Positions 52,865-62,204 of a DNA stretch of 64,000 nucleotides are shown here, piece after piece (the first letter of the stretch is position 1; every line of letters begins with the position of its first letter). A program made the position numbers and the translations under genes. Under the pieces are notes generated by a model. The model searched no databases, was not told the origin of the DNA, and saw nothing but the letters and a program-made list of their open reading frames with translations. This stretch comes from Euglena gracilis (taxonomy: Eukaryota > Euglenida > Euglenophyceae > Euglenales). Where the stretch lies: positions 7,461,493 to 7,525,492 of the forward strand of contig CP154956.1 in the NCBI GenBank assembly GCA_039621445.1, written 5' to 3'.

Positions 52865-54921
52865 GCCGAAGCGAAGTGGGGGCCACGGTCCGAGGTCACC
52901 ACAGAGGGCACCCCGAACATGTCCCAGTGGCGGAACATGGCCTTGGCCACCACCTCAGCTGTCAGGCCCTTGTACTTCTGGGGAGTGGCCACTGTCCACC
53001 CACTCTCACGGTCCACGCACAGGGCCAGGTAATCATACACCTGGCCCTCGTGGGTCACCTCAGGCATGGCGAACAGGTCCACTGCCACACTGTCCATGAG
53101 GAACGGTGGCACGGGGGTGGCTTCGAGAGCACACTTGAAAGGTGCTCGAGAGGGGTCACAGGCTTGGCAGATTTCACATTGCCGCTGGATGCCTTGGGTG
53201 ATTTTCTCAGCCCCCCTTGGATCCGCGAACCTGTACCACCGCCCCATCTGGTGCCAGAGCCTGGAGGCTCCTGGGTGCCCCGCGTCCCCGTGGTGGGCCC
53301 GGACCACGAGCCCCATCAGGCTGGTGGGCACACAGAGGAGCCCGTCCGTGTACATTTTGTCTCCGTACAAACGGACTCCCTCAGGCCAATCTCCCGCAGG
53401 GGCCTGCACACTTGCATAAACAGGCCCCCACACCGGGCAATTTTTATATGCCCGTGACCAATCCCTGTCCATCACTGGGATGGAGGGATCCTCCTCCACC
53501 TCCTCCTGGGTGTGCACCCCCGTGTCGGGAGAAAGTGAAATTGGTTCCCCCACAGGTTCCCCGAGATCCCCCCGGTGGGGATCATCGATGGTGGGGGTCA
53601 GCTGCAGGTCCTCACTCAGAACTCTTCGCCCCGGTTGGTGTTCCTGAGGTCCCCCGCTTCTTGCCGGCTGTTCATTCCCGAAATCATCCACGAAAAGATG
53701 GGCACGTGGGGAACCTCGTGTCTCCCGCGTGTCCAACCCAGGTACCCCAGGTCCCTCCCCTCCCATGAGGATGGGACCCGAATCTCCCGAGGGGGCGTCC
53801 ACAGGCCCCTCCCCCCCTGTGGGGTCAGGGCCATGGCCCCCTGGCACTGAATCCTCAGCCCCCTCCCCCTCTGTGGGGCTGGGGCCAGGTCTGTGCTGTG
53901 CTGCTGTGTCTCTCCCACTGCGTGTTGTTACCGCCACGTGGAGATTCTCCCCCCCGTGCGGTGTCCCGCATTCTCGCTCTTCCCTCCGTTCTTCCTCAAT
54001 CATGGCCCTCATTGCCTCATCATCCGCCTCACTCCCGTGGAGGCTGACGTCGGCAAAAGCTCTGGAGGCAGGATATGCCCATCTGCTCAGGGCATCTGCC
54101 ACCACGTTTTCCTTTCCCGGGATGTAGACCACGTGAAGGTCAAACCGGGAGAACATTTCATGCCAGCGTCCCCGCCTTCCCGCAGGTCTGCTGGGCGTGT
54201 CCAGGGTTTCCTTGGCCCAGGCCTCCAGGGACTTGTGGTCCGTGAGGACCAACACCGGCTGCAGGCCGATGTAGGAGGCCCATTTCTGGAGGGCCAGGAT
54301 GATGGCGTAGGTCTCCTTCTCTCGCGGAGACCAGCTTTTCACCTGCCCAGCCGTGAGCTTCCTGGAGCAGAAGACCACAGGCACGGTTTTCCGTGTGGTG
54401 GCCTCCACGGCTGTGGGCATCCCCTCCGTTGGCTCCAAAAACTGTTCAAGGGCTGCCCCCACCGCCTTGTCGCTCGCATCAACCCGGAGAATGAATGGCT
54501 GGTCCGGGTTGATGGTGTGGAGCTCCAATCCCCGGAGGAGCTCCTGCTTCAGGGCGGTGAAGGCCTCCCGTTCCACTTGGCCCAATTTCACAGGTTTTTT
54601 GCTGCCTTTTTTCCCTTCCACACGTCCCACCTTGAGGAGATCCATCAGTGGGGCTGCATACCGAGCATACTCCTTCACGTAGCTGGAGTAGTAGTTGGTG
54701 AAGCCCAGAAAGCCCCTGAGGGCTGTGATCGTGCGGGGCTCCTCCCACTTCTCCAGCGCCATGAGTTTGCCCGGGGCTGGCCTCCGTTTTCCTCCCCCCA
54801 GGATGTGGCCACAGAACTCCACTTCTCTTACGAAGAAGCGGCACTTGTTTTTGTCCACGACCAGGCGGTGTTCCCGCAGTGCCCCCAACACTCTCCTGAC
54901 GTCCTGGTCGTGTGCCTCCAT
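52762..54921 (-). CDS. Chromovirus pol, RT end-RNase H-integrase core
   Basis: Seen in order: CRFFVREVEFCGHIL and LRGFLGFTNYYSSYVKEYA (RT connection), LRVDASDKAVGAALEQFL (RNase H Asp), KSWSPREKETYAIILALQKW (Glu), LTDHKSLEAW (Asp), NVVADALSR. A hydrophilic spacer of about 150 residues follows, with GGEGP repeated several times. Then comes integrase: HHCC zinc site (HHGDAGHPG ... CEICQAC), VAVDLFAMP (Asp1) and SDRGPHFASAWW (Asp2). The Glu block is lost at a one-base deletion near 52800 (reading HHQANVGQRW and then stop). RNase H and integrase remove template RNA and insert the cDNA. The 5' boundary is the first frameshift, not a true start. Confidence 0.85.
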   Translation of the reverse strand: MEAHDQDVRRVLGALREHRLVVDKNKCRFFVREVEFCGHILGGGKRRPAPGKLMALEKWEEPRTITALRGFLGFTNYYSSYVKEYARYAAPLMDLLKVGRVEGKKGSKKPVKLGQVEREAFTALKQELLRGLELHTINPDQPFILRVDASDKAVGAALEQFLEPTEGMPTAVEATTRKTVPVVFCSRKLTAGQVKSWSPREKETYAIILALQKWASYIGLQPVLVLTDHKSLEAWAKETLDTPSRPAGRRGRWHEMFSRFDLHVVYIPGKENVVADALSRWAYPASRAFADVSLHGSEADDEAMRAMIEEERREERECGTPHGGENLHVAVTTRSGRDTAAQHRPGPSPTEGEGAEDSVPGGHGPDPTGGEGPVDAPSGDSGPILMGGEGPGVPGLDTRETRGSPRAHLFVDDFGNEQPARSGGPQEHQPGRRVLSEDLQLTPTIDDPHRGDLGEPVGEPISLSPDTGVHTQEEVEEDPSIPVMDRDWSRAYKNCPVWGPVYASVQAPAGDWPEGVRLYGDKMYTDGLLCVPTSLMGLVVRAHHGDAGHPGASRLWHQMGRWYRFADPRGAEKITQGIQRQCEICQACDPSRAPFKCALEATPVPPFLMDSVAVDLFAMPEVTHEGQVYDYLALCVDRESGWTVATPQKYKGLTAEVVAKAMFRHWDMFGVPSVVTSDRGPHFASAWWQTMCAAMGVRRAYGQAYHHQANVGQRWQANG

Positions 54922-56288
54922 GGTAGCTTCCTCCGTGCCACACCACTCTGTCCCACGATGATGTCGTCAACGTATGGGTTGGCGACATCAGCCACTTCCC
55001 TCAGCGAGTAGTCGATCACCCGCTGAAAAATGGCCACTCTATTTTTCAGGCCCAGGCACCACTGCTTGGACCCTCGGGGGGTGCTGCAGCAGGTGTATGG
55101 GCGTGAGTCTTCGTGCAGGGGCACCTGATGGAAGGCATCCTTGAGATCAAGGACGGAGAACAGGTACCTCCGTCCCTGGTTCACCAGGATGTCCTCGATC
55201 CTGGGGAGGGGGTACGCATCTGTCACCGTGGCCTCGTTTAATGCCCGGAAGTCCACAACCCCACGCCACTTCCCCTGTTTCTTGGCCACCACGAATGTGG
55301 GGCTGCTCCAGGCACTTGGCACCCCCTCCTCCACCTTCTTGTGCCGAACCCACTCATCCACTAGGTCACACAAGGCCCTGTGCCTCTCCCCTGTCAGGTG
55401 GATGGGCCTCTGCTTTTTAGCCACAGACCCCGGTTTTAATTCGATTTTCCCTTCCCCCAGGGGCCCCCGAACGATTCTTTCCCCCCAAATCCTGTCTCGG
55501 AGAACCTCCCCCTCGAAGTCCCTCCGGAGGGCTGCCCGGAGCTCCTCAGCCCGCTGGCTGGTCACCTGTTCCCCTTCGGGAACAAGGATGACCCCTTGGG
55601 CTGCCCGTGCTTCGACCTCCCGGGCTGCCCGCAGGAGTTCCTTGGCCACTGTCTCCTGGGTCGCCCCATCCTCGTGCAGGGGGTTTTCCTCCCACTCAGG
55701 CTCCTCGGCGTCCTCCCCCAGGGCTGCCTCTGGCAAAGCAAGCCGCAGTGCTCTGACTTTTTCCACCATTTTCAGGTATCTCACTCGCTTTTGTGCCTTT
55801 TTGTGGGTTGCTGGCTGAACTTGCTCACCCTCCGCATCATGTCCCCGAAGGAGGACCACCTGCTCTCCCCTCAATGCCAAGGCTCGGAGATGTGGGAACA
55901 CCCCGAGCTGGTTTTCCTCCAGCCACGGAAAGCCGATGATGGCCTCCACGTGGATGTCTGCCTCATAGAAGGAGGCTGGGGCCGCCCACAAGGCCCCCTC
56001 CCCCTGACCCAGGCCCCCCTCCCGCCGGGGGACCAGGTCCAGGGTTGCCTCACGTTCCCCCCCTTCCATCTTGGCTCCACTAGCCGTCACCAGGGACAGG
56101 GGCTTGGGGGCAGGCAGGAGGTATGTGCTGGGTAGCATGCCTCTTCGGACCAGGTTCACCTCTGCCCCTGTGTCAATGAGGGCGTTGATGAAGTGGGTCT
56201 GTCCGTCTGGCCCCCTGGCCTGCACCCGCATCAGCAGCTGCCGTTCACTGGCACCCTGCCCCACCTCACGGAGCAAGACCGAGGGCAC
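54828..56288 (-). CDS. Chromovirus pol, protease and reverse transcriptase
   Basis: The frame is -1 relative to Gag/MTase and overlaps that ORF by 58 bp or more without a visible ATG, so a -1 ribosomal frameshift is likely. Seen: protease active site ALIDTGAEVNLV (residues 36-47), a long linker, then RT with LVDEWVRHKKVEEGVPSAW, VDFRALNEATVTDAYPLPR, SVLDLKDAFHQVPLHED (motif A), TPRGSKQWCLGLKN and catalytic YVDDIIVGQ. Just after YVDD the frame is lost to a frameshift at about 54921-54955; RT continues in the next ORF. PR cleaves the polyprotein; RT copies the element RNA. Confidence 0.85.
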   Translation of the reverse strand: MPSVLLREVGQGASERQLLMRVQARGPDGQTHFINALIDTGAEVNLVRRGMLPSTYLLPAPKPLSLVTASGAKMEGGEREATLDLVPRREGGLGQGEGALWAAPASFYEADIHVEAIIGFPWLEENQLGVFPHLRALALRGEQVVLLRGHDAEGEQVQPATHKKAQKRVRYLKMVEKVRALRLALPEAALGEDAEEPEWEENPLHEDGATQETVAKELLRAAREVEARAAQGVILVPEGEQVTSQRAEELRAALRRDFEGEVLRDRIWGERIVRGPLGEGKIELKPGSVAKKQRPIHLTGERHRALCDLVDEWVRHKKVEEGVPSAWSSPTFVVAKKQGKWRGVVDFRALNEATVTDAYPLPRIEDILVNQGRRYLFSVLDLKDAFHQVPLHEDSRPYTCCSTPRGSKQWCLGLKNRVAIFQRVIDYSLREVADVANPYVDDIIVGQSGVARRKLPWRHTTRTSGECWGHCGNTAWSWTKTSAASS

Positions 56289-58213
56289 CCTCGCTCTGTC
56301 TGGGGGTCCCGCTCTGGCTCCGGAGACCCGGCAGCGTGGGCCTCCGGTGCCGGTGCTGTGGCCAGGGCACGGATGAGCGCCTCTGGGATCCGATATTTCA
56401 GGTGCCGGGGCAGGTTTTGGTGTTTACTGCTGAGCCGAATTTTGTGCCGTCCCTTCCGTCCCCCCTCAGGTACTGGGCTTTCCAGGTTGGTGCAGGTCCG
56501 GCCGTCACACACCCGTGGCCGGAGACCCAGGACATGGGGGCTGCCCCATATCCTGGTGGGCTTCTGGTAGCCCCAGTCTGCATACTGGCAGTAATCCACG
56601 TCCACGTGTGGGATCCCTGCCATGTACCTGCGGGTCCGCAGGTACCCGTACCGGGGGTTTTCCAGCCACCACCGCCGTGGGCGGAGGTATCTGATGATGG
56701 CCAGGGCCCGCTGCACCAGCCGATCAGCCAATTTAAAATCCCGCTCCCTGGTGGTCAGGGCCAGGCTGAATTCGGTGCAGGGGACCCCGCACACCACCAC
56801 CTCAAAATCCCCAGGCTGTAACTGTTTTTTAAAATTCCATTTCAGCACGTCAACACAAATGTCTGGCCGCCACCTGGGGTCCACGTCCACCGACGTGACC
56901 TGGTAACCCAGGCTGCGGTAGATGTCCCCTACTGAACCTGTCCCGCAGAACAGGTCCAGCATCCGCCTGGGCTGGTCCGCTCTCCCCACCTGCCCCAGGT
57001 GTGCCGGCTTGACCTCCCCTGTGGCCCCCCCGGTCCCTGGGGGTGGCCCTGAAAAATGTGTCCCGAACCTGGTTTTTTTTCGCCTCCCCCTTCGTGTCAC
57101 CTCCTCCAGCGTGCACCGGTCTGGGTGCCCACACAGCAAAAAGGCTGTGATGGGCCACTTGGTCCCCCGGCACAACTCCTCCCCTCTGCAGAAAAATCGT
57201 GTTCCCTGAGGGAACGTGACTTGGCGCACTGCCAAGCCCCTGGCCTCCCTGTACCAACGCCGCCCCGGCCACCTGTGGATCACCAGGATGGCATGGGCTT
57301 GATCCCTCCTGATTTTTTCGAGAACCTCCTGTATTTTTTTATAAGGTGGGTTGATCCACAAAACCTCCCTGCCCCAGTCCCGTTTGAAGGCATCTTCCCC
57401 TTCCCCACTCCCTGGCCCCCACCAGCGGACAAACCTGCGGTTTTCTTTGGCAGAAAAGGCGTCGACCTCCGGCTGGACCCCCAGGCGGCGGAGTACGTCC
57501 CTGACGTACTCCTCCCGGACGTGGTAGTCCTGGGAGATCCACCGGGAGGGCGACCTCCCAAACCCTGAGGAACGGGCTGGGAGTGGTGCTGGGGCTGGCT
57601 GTGATGTGGGGGCTGAGGTGGAAGGTGCGGCCCTGACGCACCTCACCTGGCGAATCGAAAAACCTGAATCCCTTTCCGTGCTGGGGGCGGTTTCATCCGT
57701 GCCTTTGCTGGTTTGGGAAACGTTGATGACCTCCCTCGCTGCCTCCCTGATTGATGCCTGTGAGAGCGTTTTGTTTTTTTCTTTTTCATTTTTTTGTTTT
57801 GTGTTTTTCCCCTCCCTTCCTGGTGTTGTGATCTGCGGTAGACCGGGTGTGCTGGAACCCGAAGACCTCTGGGCGGCTTGCTGCGGAGGGCCAGCCGCCT
57901 TGTGTCCCTTCCCCCTTTGTCCCGAATCTGAACTCCGACCCGAGCCCCCCCCTGGCCTGCCCTCACTGGTGAAAAGCGCAGACCAGGGGTTGGCAGAGTC
58001 GAATGAGAGGGCCTGCTGGCCCCCCCCAGCCCCTTTTCGTGTCTCAGTCAGGGGGGGCTGGGGGGACCGTGCAGGATCAGGTCCGGATCTGCCTTTGGAC
58101 CTTCCCTTGACCAAAACCCAACCCTCCGCGTGAACCCTTTCCTTACCCCCCTTCCGAGGGCCGTGCTGGGGGCACCCTGGGCCCCCGTCCCCTCCCTTCT
58201 GGCCCCCGCTTTT
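56231..58213 (-). CDS. Dual methyltransferase ORF: adenine-MTase-like domain plus C5-cytosine DNA methyltransferase
   Basis: Open frame continuous with Gag except for one TGA at 58214-58216; there is no ATG near its start. Numbering from 58114: residues 1-190 are low complexity. Residues 192-325 resemble the Dam-like N6-adenine methylase domain of DIRS and phages: VDAFSAKENRRF, DAFKRDW, WINPPYKKI with NPPY at 255-258, ILVIHRWPGRRWY. Residues 383-590 form a compact C5 methyltransferase: motif I LDLFCGTGSVG (386-396), VDVDP, catalytic motif IV VCGVPCTEFS with Cys446, motif VI ENP (485-487), and YCQYADWGYQKPTRIW (508-523), as in phage-type enzymes. A target-recognition region is small or absent. 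Inferred role: methylating element or flanking DNA. Retrotransposon-borne cytosine methyltransferases are known; the pairing with an adenine-type domain is unusual. Both catalytic motifs look intact. Confidence 0.85.
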   Translation of the reverse strand, partial: KSGGQKGGDGGPGCPQHGPRKGGKERVHAEGWVLVKGRSKGRSGPDPARSPQPPLTETRKGAGGGQQALSFDSANPWSALFTSEGRPGGGSGRSSDSGQRGKGHKAAGPPQQAAQRSSGSSTPGLPQITTPGREGKNTKQKNEKEKNKTLSQASIREAAREVINVSQTSKGTDETAPSTERDSGFSIRQVRCVRAAPSTSAPTSQPAPAPLPARSSGFGRSPSRWISQDYHVREEYVRDVLRRLGVQPEVDAFSAKENRRFVRWWGPGSGEGEDAFKRDWGREVLWINPPYKKIQEVLEKIRRDQAHAILVIHRWPGRRWYREARGLAVRQVTFPQGTRFFCRGEELCRGTKWPITAFLLCGHPDRCTLEEVTRRGRRKKTRFGTHFSGPPPGTGGATGEVKPAHLGQVGRADQPRRMLDLFCGTGSVGDIYRSLGYQVTSVDVDPRWRPDICVDVLKWNFKKQLQPGDFEVVVCGVPCTEFSLALTTRERDFKLADRLVQRALAIIRYLRPRRWWLENPRYGYLRTRRYMAGIPHVDVDYCQYADWGYQKPTRIWGSPHVLGLRPRVCDGRTCTNLESPVPEGGRKGRHKIRLSSKHQNLPRHLKYRIPEALIRALATAPAPEAHAAGSPEPERDPQTERGCPRSCSVRWGRVPVNGSC

Positions 58214-61200
58214 TCAGGCACTCCCCCGCCGTGGGGGTGTGGACGCCCCCTTCCCCTTTCCCTTTCTCCACCAGCAATATCGTGCCAGATGTCCCGTTTT
58301 CCCACACTCATAACATTTTTTTCCAGGGCATTCCCGAGACCAGTGATCTGTGGCCCCGCACTGGCTGCAGGGCTGGTCCACCGAGGGGCCACTCCGGGGG
58401 CTCCTCTGGGGGGTTTGTTCCCTGTTGGTGGCTGGGTGAGGGGTTGGGGACCTGGCTGGGCGAAACTCTGAGCCGCCCTTGCCAGCTCCCTTGCCGAACC
58501 CCTTCCCCTTTTGCCCCGGGCTGGGTGACCTGCGTCCCTCCCGTCCATTTCCAGGAGACCCGCCCCGGTGCCGTGATTGCCTGTCCTGTGGCCCCTCAGG
58601 GCCTTTGGGGGGTCCCGCTTTTGTTCCTCCCTCAGCTGGCTGTGAAACGGTTTTCTGGGGCTGGGCTGGCCTGGCTTCATGGGATTTTACCTCAGAGACT
58701 GAAAAGTTGTCGAGGCCCCCAGCCCAGTGGTCCTCCTGGTGGGCTGGGACCCCCCGTCCACCCCAAGAACGGCCATAGCTGTCAGACCGTTCCTGGCACC
58801 GCAGCTCATTTTCAGCATGTCGAAAAACCTGCTCCAGTCCCAGCTTTGTTTCGTGGGGGGTGATTTTCACTGTATTGCCCCCCTGCAGCGTGGCCCCGTT
58901 CCTCATCATCAGCCTCTCCAGCGCCCGCCGGCTGTAGAGCTTGACGAGGAAGGAGTCCCGGTGTGCCCTGACTGTCACCGGCTCCCCTTCCCCCACAGCC
59001 TCCTGGGCGAGTTGTGTTGCCTTTTCCACCGTCAACCCAGGGATGTGCCACAGCCGCACTGTGGGCGCATCCTGATTTTTTCGTGTCTGTTCCCTGATTA
59101 TGGCCCTTCGCATGGAATCTGGGAGCTGCTGCAGAACCAGAGCCTGTGCTTCCTCCTCAGAGGGGTTTTCCATCCGGCAGAAAATTAATTTGAACTGGCT
59201 TTCATATTCACGCCACGCTGGGAGGGTTAACTTTCCCGTGTTTGCCGGCCTGAGGGCCCTGAGCTGCTCATGCAGCGAGGCCTGGATGTCACCGCCGTAT
59301 TTCTGGGCCATCCAGTTCCAGAAATCCTGGAACCTGACCCGTTCCCACATCTCCTGTCGCCGCTGGAGTTCCAGCCGGCTGCTGTGGTCCAGGCAGCCGG
59401 TCAGAACAAGCATTTTAAATTCCTCCCCCACTGGCTGTACCATGGAAACCTGCTGCATGTAAAGCTGAAATTTTACTGAAAAATCATGAAAATCCCCTTT
59501 CAGCTCTGGTTTTACAAGGTCTTTGGTGAGGAGTGTCGCCAGCGGCCCCAAAAACATGCTGGCTGCTGGGCTGGGGGCTGCTGGCGCCACGTGGACCGGA
59601 GCTGCCTGGACCCCCCGGACCCAGGCTCCCGTGTCCTGGGACCCGAAGGCCAGAGGGGCAGCGCTGCACGATGCTGCCCCAGCCTCAGGGGCCCAGGCGA
59701 AAGGGTCCATTGCCCCCGTGAACTCCCCTCCTGCGGGGAACCCACGGGGCTGGAGGGGCCACTGGTGCTCGGCTGATTTCACCCCAGGTTGATCTCTGCC
59801 CTGGCCCTGTAGATCTGCTGTACCTGCTGCCTGTGGTTTCGCTGTGCTGCACTGTCCCGTCGTTCGTGAATTTTGCTGAGACTGTTGCTGCTCCTGGGCT
59901 CCCAAACTGGCCAAAAAATTAAAAAATACGTGCGCTTTAATCTGGCGTTCCGCTTCCTCCCAATCCACCCCCTGGAACCCAAACGTGCCTGGTGTCTGGG
60001 CAGCTGGGGTCCCTCCAGCAGCGGGGACCTGGACCAGACTGCACCCCGCAGCCATGGGACCCTGGGGCTGGCTGCCCCCCGCAGCCGTGGGGCCCTGGGG
60101 CAGGCTGCCCCCCGCAGCCATGGGGCTCTGGGACTGGCTGCCCCTTGGTGCCGAAGGACCCCCACTGGCTGGGGGTGCTGCCCTCCCCCCTGCCGAAGAA
60201 CCAGGGACAACACTGGTAGACAGGACCCTGCCCCTCTGGGGGCCAGAACCCGAAAACCCACTGGGAAAAACTGCAGTCACAGAAGCTGGGCCCGGGGATA
60301 CCACTTCCCCGGGAATTTGGGTCATTGTCTCCGCTGCCCCGCTGCTGGGGCCAGCAGAGAGCCCCTGTGGGGCCACAGGTCCCGTGCCTCCCAGCAGGCT
60401 GGGACGGGCTGGGAGCTGGTGCTGGGGGCCAGGAGGCATATTGCCCCCCGCGGCACCCGAGCCATTGGCACCCTGGGCCCCCGGCGTGGACTGGGTCTGG
60501 GAGTCTGTGGTTGCCGGGGGCATTCTGGCTTCGGGGCCTCGGGGGTCCTCGCTCTCCGGCCCCACTCCTCTGGGTGGCTGCGGTAGCTCCTGAATGGGGG
60601 GGCAAAAAAATTCAAAATTTTCGATTTTATTTTCCAAAACGAAAAGCCGATTTTTTATTTCGGCATTTTCTTTTGGTGTCCCCCTTATCGTTGAGTCCAC
60701 CTCCGTCAGCAGGGCGTTGTGGGCCTGGATCTCCTGCCCGTGGGTGGTGACCTCGGCCCACAGCTCCTGCAGGCTGTGGCCCTGCCCCTCAGCCCTGGCC
60801 CTTAGCTCCCTTATGTCTTCCCTTATGGTCCCTTGTTGTTCAGCGATGGCTGTGGCCTGTCCGTCCAGCTCTGCTCGAAAATTTTGCAGGGCCTGTGCAA
60901 TCCCTGCATTTCTTTCTCGCAGCCCCCCGAGTTCACCCGTCAGCTGGTTTAATTTTTGGTCCAGGGCCTCGGCCTGGGCCTGCTGCCGCCCGCTGGCCAG
61001 CTCCTGGCTCCTCATCACCTCCTCCGTCGTCCGGACGGAAGTGATGAGCAGCTCCTCAAAATTTTTCACCCGCCCAGCCATCGCCTCGTTGAACTCCTGC
61101 CCCTCAGCTGGCTGGTGACCCTGGTTGGCGATGGCCTCGAGCCCCTGGACCCTCTGGGCTAGTTGGGCCACAGTCCCGAGGCTTTCGCCCAGCCGGGTGG

Positions 61201-62152
61201 TCACCAGCTCGCTCAGGGCTGTCATCCCCCCAGAAAAATTTTCCATCTGCTTCTGCTGCAGATTTTGGAAATTTTCAGCCAGCTGGGACGCTAGCCCAGC
61301 CTGGGTTCTTTCCATTTGCTGCACCACTCCTTGGAAATTTTCAGTGACCCGCTGAAACTGCAGGGACACCAACTGCTCCAGGCGGCTAACTGAAGCAGCT
61401 GTGGTGGCCCCCGCTTCAGCAAGCCGACTTTGCAGGTCGCCAACCCAACCGTCCAACCGCTGGATCTCCTGCCCCAGAACCACCGAGGCAGCGGCCTGTG
61501 CCTCCGCCTCCTCCCACAGCCTCTGGGGGGGGTGCGGGGGGTGCCTCCCCTTCGGGCTCTGTTCTGGCACCAACCCCCCCTGGGCCGTCTGGTCCTCGTC
61601 CTCCACCATTTCCCCTGCTGGGGGCAGCTCCTGCAGCTGCCACTGGGTGGCTGGGTCTGGGGCATGTCCTTGGGGCCCATCATGCCCGGGACCGGCATGC
61701 ACCAGCGAGCAATGGTCGGGTCCGGCTGGGAAATGCCCAGACCCGACACGGCTCACCGGCACATGTGCCGGTCCGGCATCCCCAGGGTTCTGCCAGGGCC
61801 CCGCCTCCAGTAAAAGCGGCTGGGTCTGGTTTGAAAATTCTTCTTCATCTTCTTCTTCTGGTTCTTGCTCTTCTTCTTTGATCTTCCCCCGCATGGCGAA
61901 TTGCCACATGACCTGCCTGGTCATGTCATGCACAAACTCCGGCATGACCAGGCTGGGCATGCCAGAGAGCAGTCCCAGGCTGCTGGGCAATGCCATGCCG
62001 GACCTAGATGGTTCTGGTTGCTGGGGGTCCGGCTGGGCATGCCCGGCAATGGCCAGGAGCTGCTGGCCCTGGCCGCAATGGCTGGGGCTGTCATGGCTGT
62101 GGCTTGCTTCGTCCTCGCCCTCCTCCTGTGATTCATAATTGGGGAGTGGCAC
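58214..62152 (-). CDS. Chromovirus Gag, exceptionally long (about 1,260-1,312 residues)
   Basis: The frame runs from at least 62152; the first ATG is at 61994-61996. Seen: acidic N-terminus, then a long coiled-coil region (residues about 230-530: RLEQLVSLQFQRVTENF, LNQLTGELGGLRERN, LQELWAEVTTHGQEIQ). A Pro/Gly/Ser-rich region has a tandem MAAGGS.PQGP repeat (about 690-730). A capsid-like domain lies at about 866-1115 (FHDFSVKFQLYMQ, LHEQLRALRPA, LPAWREYESQFKLIFCRM). A basic linker and two CCHC knuckles follow: CSQCGATDHWSREC and CYECGKTGHLARYC. Usual Ty3/gypsy Gags are 250-600 residues; the extra length is the coiled coil and linker. The frame ends in TGA followed by AAAAGCGGGGGC and then stays open into the methyltransferase ORF. 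Confidence 0.85.
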   Translation of the reverse strand: MPLPNYESQEEGEDEASHSHDSPSHCGQGQQLLAIAGHAQPDPQQPEPSRSGMALPSSLGLLSGMPSLVMPEFVHDMTRQVMWQFAMRGKIKEEEQEPEEEDEEEFSNQTQPLLLEAGPWQNPGDAGPAHVPVSRVGSGHFPAGPDHCSLVHAGPGHDGPQGHAPDPATQWQLQELPPAGEMVEDEDQTAQGGLVPEQSPKGRHPPHPPQRLWEEAEAQAAASVVLGQEIQRLDGWVGDLQSRLAEAGATTAASVSRLEQLVSLQFQRVTENFQGVVQQMERTQAGLASQLAENFQNLQQKQMENFSGGMTALSELVTTRLGESLGTVAQLAQRVQGLEAIANQGHQPAEGQEFNEAMAGRVKNFEELLITSVRTTEEVMRSQELASGRQQAQAEALDQKLNQLTGELGGLRERNAGIAQALQNFRAELDGQATAIAEQQGTIREDIRELRARAEGQGHSLQELWAEVTTHGQEIQAHNALLTEVDSTIRGTPKENAEIKNRLFVLENKIENFEFFCPPIQELPQPPRGVGPESEDPRGPEARMPPATTDSQTQSTPGAQGANGSGAAGGNMPPGPQHQLPARPSLLGGTGPVAPQGLSAGPSSGAAETMTQIPGEVVSPGPASVTAVFPSGFSGSGPQRGRVLSTSVVPGSSAGGRAAPPASGGPSAPRGSQSQSPMAAGGSLPQGPTAAGGSQPQGPMAAGCSLVQVPAAGGTPAAQTPGTFGFQGVDWEEAERQIKAHVFFNFLASLGAQEQQQSQQNSRTTGQCSTAKPQAAGTADLQGQGRDQPGVKSAEHQWPLQPRGFPAGGEFTGAMDPFAWAPEAGAASCSAAPLAFGSQDTGAWVRGVQAAPVHVAPAAPSPAASMFLGPLATLLTKDLVKPELKGDFHDFSVKFQLYMQQVSMVQPVGEEFKMLVLTGCLDHSSRLELQRRQEMWERVRFQDFWNWMAQKYGGDIQASLHEQLRALRPANTGKLTLPAWREYESQFKLIFCRMENPSEEEAQALVLQQLPDSMRRAIIREQTRKNQDAPTVRLWHIPGLTVEKATQLAQEAVGEGEPVTVRAHRDSFLVKLYSRRALERLMMRNGATLQGGNTVKITPHETKLGLEQVFRHAENELRCQERSDSYGRSWGGRGVPAHQEDHWAGGLDNFSVSEVKSHEARPAQPQKTVSQPAEGGTKAGPPKGPEGPQDRQSRHRGGSPGNGREGRRSPSPGQKGKGFGKGAGKGGSEFRPARSPTPHPATNREQTPQRSPRSGPSVDQPCSQCGATDHWSRECPGKKCYECGKTGHLARYCWWRKGKGKGASTPPRRGSA

Positions 62153-62180
62153 CCCAGGCTCACATAGTGTGAGCCCGGAG

Positions 62181-62204
62181 GGCTCAAACCCTCCTCTGCG
62201 ACCA
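62181..62204 (-). other. Primer-binding site of chromovirus copy 1, initiator tRNA-Met type
   Basis: On the minus strand TGGTCGCAGAGGAGGGTTTG follows the 5' LTR immediately. It matches the complement of the eukaryotic initiator tRNA-Met 3' end (TGGTAGCAGAGGATGGTTTC) with few changes, and the resemblance extends into the T-arm, longer than the usual 12-18 bases. Confidence 0.7.
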
